Part shown: positions 1 through 6,041 of the stretch, piece by piece
Layout: each line of letters begins with the position of its first letter
Position numbering within the stretch: the first letter of the stretch is position 1
Origin: an uncultured Muribaculaceae bacterium
Lineage (GTDB): Bacteria; Bacteroidota; Bacteroidia; Bacteroidales; Muribaculaceae
Direction of reading: 5' to 3'
Assembly: GCA_910578365.1 (NCBI GenBank)
Contig: CAJTRC010000038.1
Span: forward strand, 1 to 25,048
Length of the DNA stretch: 25,048 nt
Notes under the pieces: generated by a model
Seen by the model: the letters and a program-made list of their open reading frames with translations, nothing else
The model's database searches: none
What the model was told of the DNA's origin: nothing
Program-made: the position numbers and the translations under genes

Positions 1-1
1 T

Positions 2-76
2 CTGTTTCCGCAGACATTCTCCTACAACCGCTTCGTTGAGGTCATGCCCCGGTCTTTCGTGGCCCTGACCACCTGA
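2..76 (+). pseudogene. IS982-like transposase fragment (remnant)
   Basis: The frame starting at base 2 reads ...FSYNRFVEVMPRSF... and stops at the TGA at 74-76. The YNRFVE-type segment resembles the N-terminal part of IS982-family transposases common in Bacteroidales, where it is followed by a few hundred more residues. Here similarity ends after about 22 residues, where an unrelated ISL3 transposase fragment begins in another frame. The piece is open at the left window edge, so its true length is unknown. I read it as a broken insertion sequence. Assignment rests on recall of the motif only. Confidence 0.45.
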
Positions 77-515
77 ACTACTTGAAAACGGCGATACACT
101 CAAAGAGCTGTTGGCGCGTGGACGCTACGCCCTGTTCAAGTCTCCTGAAAAATGGACTGACTCTCAGCATCAGAGAGCCGAGATGCTGTTCAGCCTATAT
201 CCCGACCTCCGGGAAGCATACCGGTTGTCGCAAGAGCTCAGAACCATATTCAACAAACGTTCAGCCAAAGACAGTGCCAGGCTTAATCTTGCCCGCTGGT
301 ACAACCGCGTCGCAGACTCAGGCTTCAAGTCTTTCAACACAATAGCCGCTACATTCTACGAACACTCCGATGAGATACTGAACTTCTTTGACAACCGCTC
401 CACAAACGCATCCGCCGAATCTATAAATTCAAAAATCAAAGCGTTCAGAGCCAAGCTACACGGCGTCAACGATACTAAATTCTTCATCTTCCGACTGTGC
501 AATATATATGCCTAA
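69..515 (+). pseudogene. ISL3-family transposase, C-terminal fragment
   Basis: About 148 residues are open in frame from base 69 (just after an in-frame TGA at 66-68) to the TAA at 513-515, and there is no proper start codon upstream. An internal ATG or GTG cannot be the native start. The segment has the features of the end of the ISL3 DDE transposase domain: NGDTLKELL near the start, LARWYNRVADSGFKSFN in the middle, and FDNRSTNASAESINSKIKAF, whose glutamate should be the last acidic residue of the DDE triad. Full ISL3 transposases have about 400 residues, so roughly the first two thirds are missing. The upstream break joins an IS982-like fragment. The element is not expected to move by itself. 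It lies next to a tRNA cluster, a usual place for mobile DNA to collect. Confidence 0.8.
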
Positions 516-563
516 ACACAGGTTTATTACCATGCGCAACAAAAATTCGTAGAAAGAAATTTG

Positions 564-584
564 GGGGACAAAATGGGGACAAAA
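564..584. repeat. Tandem GGGGACAAAA direct repeat
   Basis: GGGGACAAAA occurs at 564-573 and again at 575-584, an 11-bp period, between the IS remnant and the tRNA-Leu gene. Repeats of this kind next to a tRNA gene can be binding sites left by an integrase. No integrase gene is seen in the window, so this is only a suggestion. Confidence 0.4.
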
Positions 585-594
585 ATAAAAAGAG

Positions 595-633
595 AAAATC
601 CCAAGTATTTGAATTTTAAATACTTGGGATTTT
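595..633 (-). terminator. Terminator of the tRNA-Gly/Gly/Leu unit
   Basis: Perfect 16-bp inverted repeat, arms 595-610 and 618-633, with a 7-nt loop. On the minus strand it lies six bases after the tRNA-Leu 3' end and is followed by a T-rich run (from about 594 down to 581). It fits an intrinsic terminator for the tRNA transcript. The arms end in A/T runs on both sides, so it may also work from the plus strand. Confidence 0.8.
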
Positions 634-639
634 CAAGAG

Positions 640-723
640 TGTCCGAGATGAGATTCGAACTCACACAGCCGAACGGCCACTACCCCCTCAAAGTAGCGTG
701 TCTACCAATTCCACCACCCGGAC
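640..723 (-). tRNA. tRNA-Leu (anticodon GAG)
   Basis: Read on the minus strand, the acceptor GTCCGGG (717-723) pairs with CTCGGAC (641-647), and the discriminator is A at 640. The anticodon stem CTACT/GGTAG encloses the loop TTGAGGG, giving anticodon GAG for CUC/CUU leucine codons. The T loop reads GTTCGAATC. A long variable arm is present and the total is 84 nt, as expected for a class II tRNA. CCA is not encoded. It is the last gene of a three-tRNA transcript and is followed directly by a hairpin terminator. Confidence 0.95.
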
Positions 724-754
724 ATAAATCGCAAAGCCTTTCGGCGAGGGATTG

Positions 755-827
755 AGCGAAAAACGGGACTCGAACCCGCGACCCCAACCTTGGCAAGGTT
801 GTGCTCTACCAACTGAGCTATTTTCGC
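755..827 (-). tRNA. tRNA-Gly (anticodon GCC), copy 2
   Basis: The minus-strand acceptor GCGAAAA (821-827) pairs with TTTTCGC (756-762), with discriminator T at 755. The anticodon stem CAACC/GGTTG holds the loop TTGCCAA, so the anticodon is GCC. The T arm reads GGGTTCGAGTCCC. The length is 73 nt and CCA is not encoded. The sequence is identical to the copy at 876-948, from which it is separated by 48 nt. Confidence 0.96.
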
Positions 828-875
828 GATTGTTAGTGCTTTGAAGCGTTTGCGATTTGTATTTCAATGTACTTG

Positions 876-948
876 AGCGAAAAACGGGACTCGAACCCGC
901 GACCCCAACCTTGGCAAGGTTGTGCTCTACCAACTGAGCTATTTTCGC
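876..948 (-). tRNA. tRNA-Gly (anticodon GCC), copy 1
   Basis: Same 73-nt structure as the copy at 755-827: acceptor strand 942-948 pairs with 877-883, anticodon GCC, discriminator T, no encoded CCA. This copy is closest to the promoter at 981-1012 and is the first gene of the tRNA unit. Two tandem Gly-GCC genes suggest dosage for the frequent GGC/GGU codons. Confidence 0.96.
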
Positions 949-980
949 GTTGGTGTTACGCGTTTTTCGCGTTTGCGATG

Positions 981-1012
981 CAAAGTTAGGTATTATTTTT
1001 GACCTGACCAAA
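981..1012 (-). promoter_or_regulatory. Promoter of the tRNA unit
   Basis: On the minus strand, TTTG (1009-1012) and TAACTTTG (981-988) are separated by exactly 20 nt. This matches the Bacteroidetes -33/-7 consensus. Predicted transcription start is near 974, about 26 nt before the first tRNA-Gly. Confidence 0.75.
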
Positions 1013-1089
1013 TTTTTTGGCAAACTTTTTTGTGATTTTTTGCACTGTTTCGATTAAACAGCAGATTGTCAACGATATGGCGTGCGCGC

Positions 1090-2532
1090 TTAAAGTATTG
1101 GGCTGAGCAGGCGAATTACCGATTCGGCTAATTTGCGATACCAAGGGCGTCGGCGCCACTCTGCGGGCAGGATGCGGGTTGATTGCTTTTGGTCGTTGGT
1201 GAATACTGCGGCGAGGCGGGCGTTGAGTTCGGTGGAGTACATGAATGCGTTGATCTCGAAGTTGTGCTCAAAGCTGCGGAAGTCGAAGTTGGTGCTCCCT
1301 ACGGTGCTTATTTCGTCGTCGATGACTATCATTTTGGAGTGCAACATTCCGGCTTCGTAGAAGTAAATTTTTATGCCGGCTTTCAGACATTCGTCGATGT
1401 ATGATGCGGATGCGAGTGTGAGCATGTGCGAGTCGCTGTTGCGTGGAATCATCAGGCGTACGTCGACGTGCGACAGCGAGGCTGTCTGGAGTGCTTTCAG
1501 TAGTGCCTCGGTGGGCAGGAAGTATGGTGTCTGTATGTACACGCGCCATGTGGCTGTGGCGATTGCCTTGTGAAACGCCAGGGCAATGTTGCGCCACTGT
1601 GAGGTTGGGCCTGCGGTTATTATCTGCATGCCTACGTTGCCGTCGGGGGGTTGGTTGAGGCTCACCTGGTCTTCGATTAGCGGCTGGCCCATGAAGTTCC
1701 AGTCGATGGCGAATGAGAATTGCAGTCCGGCCACGGCCGGTCCTGTGATGCGCAGATGGGTGTCGCGCCAGCGTGGGAATTTGCCACCGGTGATGTAGCG
1801 GTCGGCAATGTTCATGCCTCCGATATAGCCTATGTGACCGTCGATTATCACTATCTTGCGGTGGTTGCGCCAGTTTATTCTGGTGCCGAACTGCGGAAAT
1901 GTGACTTTGAAGAATGGGTAGGCCATGATGCCTTCGCGCCGCATTTCCTTGAAGAATCGCGAGCGGGTGCTGAATGAGCCTACATGGTCGTATACTACTC
2001 GTACGGCAACTCCGGCGCGTGCGCGCTCGATGAGTATGTCGCGCACCATGCGTCCGGTGGCGTCGTCGTCGAATATGTAGTATTGCAGGTTGATTGATTT
2101 GCGGGCGTTGCGCAGGTCGTGCAGCAGGGCGTTGAATTTGCTGCGTCCGTCGGTGTATATTTCTACTTTATTGTTGTCGAAGTAGTGCGCGCCGGTGAGC
2201 GAGCGCCCCAGCAGTATTTGTTGGCGTGCCGACTGTGAGATGTTGAGCGAGCGTACGTCGATGGCCGGTATTCGTTGCCTGTTTTTGAGTTTGCGCCTGT
2301 TGCGGCGCGAAATCATGCGTGTGTTTTTGATGTTTCGCCCGAAGAATATGTATAGTATTATTCCTACTACCGGCAAGAGTAACAGCACAGTGACCCAGGC
2401 CAGGGATTTTAGGGGATTCCGGTTTTCGGAAACCACAACGAGTATGATTCCGATGGTTGTGAGTCCATAGAGAATCATAATGGTTGTATAGGCCCAGCCG
2501 AGTAGGTTGCTGTTGATGAATAGGTCGAGCAT
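1090..2532 (-). CDS. cls: Cardiolipin synthase
   Basis: A 480-residue membrane-bound phospholipase D-family enzyme that should join two phosphatidylglycerol molecules (or PG and another donor) into cardiolipin at the inner membrane. The N-terminus has two hydrophobic segments (about 13-35 and 44-64), typical of the PLDc_N region of Cls. Two HKD catalytic motifs are intact: H224-x-K226-x4-D231, followed by IGYIGGMN, and H398-x-K400-x4-D405, followed by TVGSTNFDFRS. The length is normal for the family (about 480). The start ATG precedes the first membrane segment by about a dozen residues, as usual. The gene stands alone, with rplI ending upstream on the same strand and a terminator between them. 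No clear promoter was found; a weak TAACTTGC lies just upstream. Assignment is firm at family level. Confidence 0.93.
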   Translation of the reverse strand: MLDLFINSNLLGWAYTTIMILYGLTTIGIILVVVSENRNPLKSLAWVTVLLLLPVVGIILYIFFGRNIKNTRMISRRNRRKLKNRQRIPAIDVRSLNISQSARQQILLGRSLTGAHYFDNNKVEIYTDGRSKFNALLHDLRNARKSINLQYYIFDDDATGRMVRDILIERARAGVAVRVVYDHVGSFSTRSRFFKEMRREGIMAYPFFKVTFPQFGTRINWRNHRKIVIIDGHIGYIGGMNIADRYITGGKFPRWRDTHLRITGPAVAGLQFSFAIDWNFMGQPLIEDQVSLNQPPDGNVGMQIITAGPTSQWRNIALAFHKAIATATWRVYIQTPYFLPTEALLKALQTASLSHVDVRLMIPRNSDSHMLTLASASYIDECLKAGIKIYFYEAGMLHSKMIVIDDEISTVGSTNFDFRSFEHNFEINAFMYSTELNARLAAVFTNDQKQSTRILPAEWRRRPWYRKLAESVIRLLSPIL

Positions 2533-2650
2533 GTATGCAAGTTAGCAATTTTGTGGCGAACTTTTTGGTTTATACGGGTTAAATAATGTTAATATGCGTT
2601 AGGCTGAAGTTTTTTTGCGCTGAAGTGCCCGTGGGGCAGATACAATAAAA

Positions 2651-2679
2651 CGAAAGCCTCGCATTATGCGGGGCTTTCG
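2651..2679 (-). terminator. Terminator of the rpsF-rpsR-rplI operon
   Basis: A 13-bp stem with one wobble pair (arms 2651-2663 and 2667-2679) and a TTA loop. On the minus strand it is followed by TTTTATTG. It lies 26 nt after the rplI stop and before cls. Confidence 0.85.
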
Positions 2680-2705
2680 CTGTATTGTAATTATGACGTT
2701 GCAGA

Positions 2706-3155
2706 TTATTCTGCTTCAGCGATAACTTCGAAGGGAACTTCGGCCTTAACTTCCTTGTGGAGGTTGATGATGGCGGTGTAGTTGCCAACTTCTTTCACGG
2801 GCTGCTCGATAACGATGAGTTTGCGGTCGATGTTGTGTCCGAGCTTGGTGAGTTCTTCCGAAATCTGGATGGCGTTTACGCTGCCGAAGATAGTGCCTGT
2901 AGAGCTGACTTTGGTAGCGATAACGAGTTTGACATCCTTGAGTGCTTCAGCGCTTGCTTCGGCATCAGCTTTGATTTTGGCGAGCTTGTGGGCGCGCTGA
3001 CGGAGGTTTTCTTCGAGAACCTTGAGTGCGGCGGGCGAAGCGATAACGGCCATACCCTGGGGAATCAGGTAGTTGCGGCCGTAGCCGTCTTTTACTTCAA
3101 CGACGTCGTCCTTGTATCCGAGGCCTTGGACGTCTTGTTTGAGAATCAGTTTCAT
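2706..3155 (-). CDS. rplI: 50S ribosomal protein L9
   Basis: A 149-residue protein, normal length for L9, which binds 23S rRNA at the base of the L1 stalk. The N-terminal rRNA-binding domain is unmistakable: MKLILKQDVQGLGYKDDVVEV, then KDGYGRNYLIPQGMA. It is followed by the long charged connecting helix (about residues 45-75, rich in Lys, Ala and Glu) and a C-terminal domain that includes GSVNAIQISEEL. It is the last gene of the rpsF-rpsR-rplI operon, 23 nt after rpsR, and is followed by a strong terminator. The start is the only ATG that gives the conserved MKLIL N-terminus. Confidence 0.97.
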   Translation of the reverse strand: MKLILKQDVQGLGYKDDVVEVKDGYGRNYLIPQGMAVIASPAALKVLEENLRQRAHKLAKIKADAEASAEALKDVKLVIATKVSSTGTIFGSVNAIQISEELTKLGHNIDRKLIVIEQPVKEVGNYTAIINLHKEVKAEVPFEVIAEAE

Positions 3156-3178
3156 GTATTGTCCTTTAGCTTTAACGG

Positions 3179-3448
3179 TTATTTCATAAGGTCGGTTACG
3201 TAGGGCAGGAGGGCGAGGTGGCGGGCACGTTTAACGGCCTGAGCCACACGGCGCTGGAATTTCAGCGAAGTGCCGGTTATGCGGCGGGGAAGGATTTTGC
3301 CCTGCTCGTTGAGGAACTTCTTGAGGAATTCGGGGTCCTTGTAGTCGATATACTTGATGCCGCTACGTTTGAAACGGCAGTATTTTTTCTTTTTTACGTC
3401 CACCGACATGGGGGTGAGATAACGTATTTCGGATTGAGCCTGTGCCAT
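3179..3448 (-). CDS. rpsR: 30S ribosomal protein S18
   Basis: An 89-residue small-subunit protein that pairs with S6 on the platform of the 30S particle. The core is typical: YCRFKRSGIKYIDYKDPEFL, then NEQGKILPRRITGTSLKFQ and a basic tail with RRVAQAVKRARHLALLPYV. It lies 3 nt after rpsF and 23 nt before rplI. There is no ssb between rpsF and rpsR, unlike in Firmicutes; its absence is normal in Bacteroidetes. Confidence 0.97.
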   Translation of the reverse strand: MAQAQSEIRYLTPMSVDVKKKKYCRFKRSGIKYIDYKDPEFLKKFLNEQGKILPRRITGTSLKFQRRVAQAVKRARHLALLPYVTDLMK

Positions 3449-3451
3449 GAT

Positions 3452-3817
3452 TTAGTTTTCCTTTGCTTCTACTTCAACTTTGGTTTCTTTGTTAGCTTTG
3501 AGCGAGCGGCGTTTGGCGGCGTATTCGGCAGCGTACTTGTCCTGACGGAAAGTGAGGAAGCGGATTACGCGTTCGTCGCGACGGAAAGCAGTTTCGAGTT
3601 TCTTGACGAGGTTGGTGTCGCCGTCGAATTCGATGAGAGTGTAAAAGCCGGTCGACTTTTTCTGGATGGGGTAGGCGAGTTTGCGCAGGTCCCAGTCTTC
3701 AGTGTTCACGATAGTGGCACCGTTGTCGGTGAGCACTTTGCTGAACTTTTCTACCGCTTCCTTTGCCTGTACGTCAGACAAAACGGGAGTTAAAATGAAA
3801 ACGGTTTCGTAATGCAT
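3452..3817 (-). CDS. rpsF: 30S ribosomal protein S6
   Basis: A 121-residue protein of the S6 family, which forms a complex with S18 on the 30S platform. It begins MHYETVFILTPVLSD and continues with the family pattern: NTEDWDLRKLAYPIQKKSTGFY, then EFDGDTNLVKKLE and a DERVIRFL strand. The C-terminus is a charged tail (about residues 100-121, rich in Lys and Glu), as in many S6 proteins. It is the first gene of the operon, about 50 nt after the promoter at 3869-3900. The ~50-nt leader is short and I saw no clear structure in it. Confidence 0.97.
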   Translation of the reverse strand: MHYETVFILTPVLSDVQAKEAVEKFSKVLTDNGATIVNTEDWDLRKLAYPIQKKSTGFYTLIEFDGDTNLVKKLETAFRRDERVIRFLTFRQDKYAAEYAAKRRSLKANKETKVEVEAKEN

Positions 3818-3868
3818 TGTTTTGCTTTTAGTTAATTGTTTGTTTTGTGTTGGTTGTTAAACCGGGTG

Positions 3869-3900
3869 CAAAGTTAGTGATTTTTTGTGAATTAGCCAAA
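3869..3900 (-). promoter_or_regulatory. Promoter of the rpsF operon
   Basis: On the minus strand, TTTG (3897-3900) and TAACTTTG (3869-3876) are 20 nt apart, a consensus match for Bacteroidetes primary sigma. The boxes are the same as at the tRNA promoter. Predicted start is near 3862. Confidence 0.8.
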
Positions 3901-3910
3901 TTTTAGATAT

Positions 3911-3938
3911 AAAAAAACCGCCGCTTTGGTTGCGGCGG
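3911..3938 (-). terminator. Terminator of the 57-residue small-protein gene
   Basis: A 7-bp G+C stem, arms CCGCCGC (3918-3924) and GCGGCGG (3932-3938), with a 7-nt loop. On the minus strand it is followed directly by seven T (3911-3917). It begins 18 nt after the stop of the small gene at 3957-4130 and separates it from the rpsF promoter. Its presence supports that this small frame is transcribed. Confidence 0.85.
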
Positions 3939-3956
3939 CGGGGGTTTGCGTGGTGT

Positions 3957-4130
3957 TCAGTTAAGCGAATAGCCCGGAAGGGCGTTGGCCTTGTTGCCCG
4001 GAGCGGGGCGGTAGGTTCTTGCGAACTGTCGCAGAAACTCGAGCGTGAGTCTGCGCGGGGCCTGCTGGCGCTGACTGCTTTGGCGCTGGATGGAGTCGAA
4101 ACTCCGGCAAGGAGTAGAAATTTTCTTCAT
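3957..4130 (-). CDS. Small basic protein of unknown function, 57 aa
   Basis: Reading the minus strand from the ATG at 4128-4130 gives 57 residues up to the TGA at 3957-3959. It begins MKKISTPCRSFDSIQRQ, is rich in Arg and Gln, and has the middle segment RRLTLEFLRQFARTYRP and the end ALPGYSLN. There is no signal peptide or membrane segment. The FLRQFAR-type helix and the C-terminal Leu-Asn remind me of short uncharacterised proteins seen next to housekeeping genes in Bacteroidales, but I cannot name a family. Support for a real gene: a strong terminator with seven T starts 18 nt after the stop, no other minus-strand gene can use that terminator, and the frame sits in an otherwise empty gap. 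No good promoter was found upstream. Function is unknown; nucleic-acid binding would be only a guess from its charge. Confidence 0.6.
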   Translation of the reverse strand: MKKISTPCRSFDSIQRQSSQRQQAPRRLTLEFLRQFARTYRPAPGNKANALPGYSLN

Positions 4131-4500
4131 AGGCAGGCGATTCGAGGTTTTACGATGTGTTAGAGAGGTGGAATAATTAGTAAATGCTTTGTCGGTGGCC
4201 GTATGGGCTGCCCGACGATGTATTAACGCTGTTTGTGTGGCTTTATTGTGTGAATTTCAGCTTATTTGTTGTTTATGGTCAAAATATTTTATTGTGTAGT
4301 GGCGGTTAAAAAATGCTAAAGTCCGATGTGTGCCGTGTTAAGCGCTTGTATAAGTGGAGTGTTTTTATTAATTTTGCATTAACGATGCGTTTGTGTTAAC
4401 GCGTTCGGGTTACAGTCAATATTTTATATAAATTCTTTTCCCCCAGTTAAAGCCTATTGCAAAATTCTACTCCAAAAAATTTAAACAGGAAGAATAGTAA
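4131..4500. other. Intergenic region between small gene and sigma factor
   Basis: This 370-base gap lies between two divergent genes. It holds the sigma-factor promoter (4345-4376) and a leader of about 117 nt from the predicted start to the ATG. The half nearest the small gene has no clear TAnnTTTG box on the minus strand. I see no RNA gene, long repeat or further protein gene in it. Confidence 0.5.
4345..4376 (+). promoter_or_regulatory. Candidate promoter of the ECF sigma gene
   Basis: CTTG (4345-4348, consensus TTTG) and TAATTTTG (4369-4376) are 20 nt apart on the plus strand. Predicted start is near 4383, leaving a leader of about 117 nt. One base of the upstream box is off, so it is a little weaker than the tRNA and rpsF promoters. 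Confidence 0.55.
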
Positions 4501-5091
4501 ATGCAATCACTTAAAAAGATGACTGACGACCAGTTGGTCACTGCTTATGCTCAAGGCAACAACCCTGCGTTCGATGAGTTGCTTCTGCGCCACAAACAGC
4601 GCGTATATGCTTATATAATGCAGATGGTCAAAGACCCCGACGCCTCCGAAGATATCTTTCAGGAGACTTTTGTTAAGGCTATCATGACGATTCGCCAGGG
4701 CCGATATAATGAGGTCGGGAAGTTCTCGGCCTGGATTACCCGCATTGCGCGCAACCTTATCATTGACTTTTTCCGTCAGGAAAAAGCCGAAGCTTCTGTG
4801 TCGACCGACGACGGCAATTACGACGTACTCAACCGCCGCGAACTCAGCGAGGGTACGGTAGAAGATATGATTATTGATTCACAGATACGCGCCGATATAC
4901 GTAAGATTATTATGCACTTGCCTGAGAGTCAGCGCGAAGTGCTTATGATGCGCTATTACAAGAATTTGAGTTTCAAGGAAATCGCCGAGCTTACCGGAGT
5001 GAGCATCAATACTGCTCTGGGCCGCATGCGCTATGCGATTCTGAATCTGCGCCGTGTGGCTAAGGAAAACAATATAGCCCTGACCCATTGA
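4501..5091 (+). CDS. ECF-type RNA polymerase sigma factor
   Basis: A 196-residue sigma-70 family factor of the extracytoplasmic-function group. Region 2 (about residues 25-95) has the usual DASEDIFQETFVKA helix and FSAWITRIARNLIIDFFRQEK, the -10 recognition part. A short linker follows, then region 4 (about 130-185) with LPESQREVLMMRYYKNLSF and a helix-turn-helix at KEIAELTGVSINTALGRMRYA for -35 binding. The length is normal for ECF factors. No anti-sigma gene follows: the next gene is on the other strand and the gap is empty. In Bacteroidales, stand-alone ECF factors of this kind are common and their signals are mostly unknown. It is the only plus-strand protein gene after the IS remnants, and nothing ties it to the neighbouring salvage operon apart from position. 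Confidence 0.93.
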   Translation: MQSLKKMTDDQLVTAYAQGNNPAFDELLLRHKQRVYAYIMQMVKDPDASEDIFQETFVKAIMTIRQGRYNEVGKFSAWITRIARNLIIDFFRQEKAEASVSTDDGNYDVLNRRELSEGTVEDMIIDSQIRADIRKIIMHLPESQREVLMMRYYKNLSFKEIAELTGVSINTALGRMRYAILNLRRVAKENNIALTH

Positions 5092-5304
5092 ACTGCATAC
5101 GACTGATTAGGGCTTAGTCCTAAGATAGTCGCACAGGGATGACCAAATAACCGAAGCCTTCCAAAGAACCAAAGTTTATAGTTGTATTCTGAGATGAATC
5201 GGAGAACATAATAATCTATGGTTCTATGGTCTTCCTATATTATACGCCTGATCATAATCGAGTCCATATAAAAAAGATTTATAGCTCGACCTATAAAAAT
5301 TTTG

Positions 5305-5358
5305 ATACGCTTGCACCGGAGCGGAAGCCGAAATGCATCCACTCCGGTGCAGGCGTAT
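5305..5358 (-). terminator. Terminator of the peptidoglycan-salvage operon
   Basis: A 17-bp inverted repeat with a single wobble position, arms 5305-5321 and 5342-5358, and a 20-nt loop. It starts 11 nt after the stop of the last operon gene on the minus strand and is followed by AAAATTTTTATAG. The T run is modest and the loop is large, so termination strength is uncertain. The 5092-5304 stretch on its left holds nothing I can name. Confidence 0.65.
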
Positions 5359-5369
5359 TGTGTATGTGG

Positions 5370-6041
5370 TTATTCGTTGATGTAGGGCATTATGGCATCG
5401 CGCCATACGAGGTAAGCAGGCCCGAGCAGGTGCAGTCCGTCGTTGGTGAGGTCGGTACGCAGATTTCCGTCGGCATCGCTCATCAGTGGATAGAGGTTGA
5501 TGAACGTGGCTCCCTCGCGCTCGGCTATGGCGGGTAGCATGGCATTGATGTCGCGGATTACCTGCTCCTTGCCGTCGAGTTTGCGGAAGCGTCCGAAACT
5601 CTGGTTGACCGGCAGCAGCGACTGCAGGTAGAGTTTTGTAGCCGGCGACTGGGTGCGGATGCGGTGCACGAGTTCGCCAATCGATGTGGCGATGGAGTCG
5701 GCCGTGAGGTCGTGGCTGACGTCGTTTACGCCTATCATCAGAAAAATTTTTGCCGGTGCGGCTTTGATAATGGAGCCGAGTCGGGCCTGTATGCCTTCGA
5801 CGGTATCGCCGGAGATGCCTCGGTTCACTACATTGGAGTTGCCGAGCAGTTCGGCCCATTCGCAGCCATTGGTGATGCTGTTGCCCAGCATTACTATGGT
5901 CCGGGAGTCCATTGGCAGCATATCGAAAAGAGTGGCGCGCTGGCCGTAAAAAGTTGTGAAGCGCGAATAGTCGGGGCTCTTGGCGTATGCGGCGGCAGCC
6001 CCTATGAGGGCCGCTGTCAGCAGTATGCTAAGCCTCTTCAT
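5370..6041 (-). CDS. Secreted SGNH/GDSL-family hydrolase
   Basis: A 223-residue serine esterase-type protein with a clear signal peptide (MKRLSILLTAALIGAAAAYA, cleavage near residue 20), so it should act in the periplasm or be a lipoprotein-free secreted enzyme. The SGNH blocks are present: GNSIT with nucleophile S55, glycine in NRGISGDT (block II), GVND with N106 (block III) and D201-x-x-H204 in DGLHL (block V). Family members with this layout include sialate and other carbohydrate O-acetylesterases and PAF-acetylhydrolase-like proteins. It overlaps murQ by 14 nt and is the last gene of the salvage operon. An inferred job is removal of O-acetyl groups, which otherwise block muramidases, from peptidoglycan sugars; the substrate is not shown by sequence. 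Confidence 0.85.
   Translation of the reverse strand: MKRLSILLTAALIGAAAAYAKSPDYSRFTTFYGQRATLFDMLPMDSRTIVMLGNSITNGCEWAELLGNSNVVNRGISGDTVEGIQARLGSIIKAAPAKIFLMIGVNDVSHDLTADSIATSIGELVHRIRTQSPATKLYLQSLLPVNQSFGRFRKLDGKEQVIRDINAMLPAIAEREGATFINLYPLMSDADGNLRTDLTNDGLHLLGPAYLVWRDAIMPYINE

Noticed and set aside
82..345. Plus-strand frame of 87 codons at the left edge
   Set aside because: It is a shifted frame of the ISL3 transposase fragment, whose residues are recognisable in the other frame.
561..755. Plus-strand frame of 64 codons
   Set aside because: It crosses the terminator hairpin and the tRNA-Leu gene, so it is a chance frame.
755..948. Direct repeat of about 73 bp
   Set aside because: It is the two identical tRNA-Gly genes, not a mobile or CRISPR repeat. 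No CRISPR array was seen anywhere in the window.
688..1023. Minus-strand open frame of 111 codons
   Set aside because: It runs through all three tRNA genes, which explain the sequence fully.
1045..1061. Short inverted repeat CTGTTT/AAACAG after cls
   Set aside because: Six base pairs and no T run on the minus strand; too weak to call the cls terminator.
5107..5123. Small hairpin TTAGG/CCTAA after the sigma gene
   Set aside because: Five base pairs with no T run after it, so not supported as a terminator.
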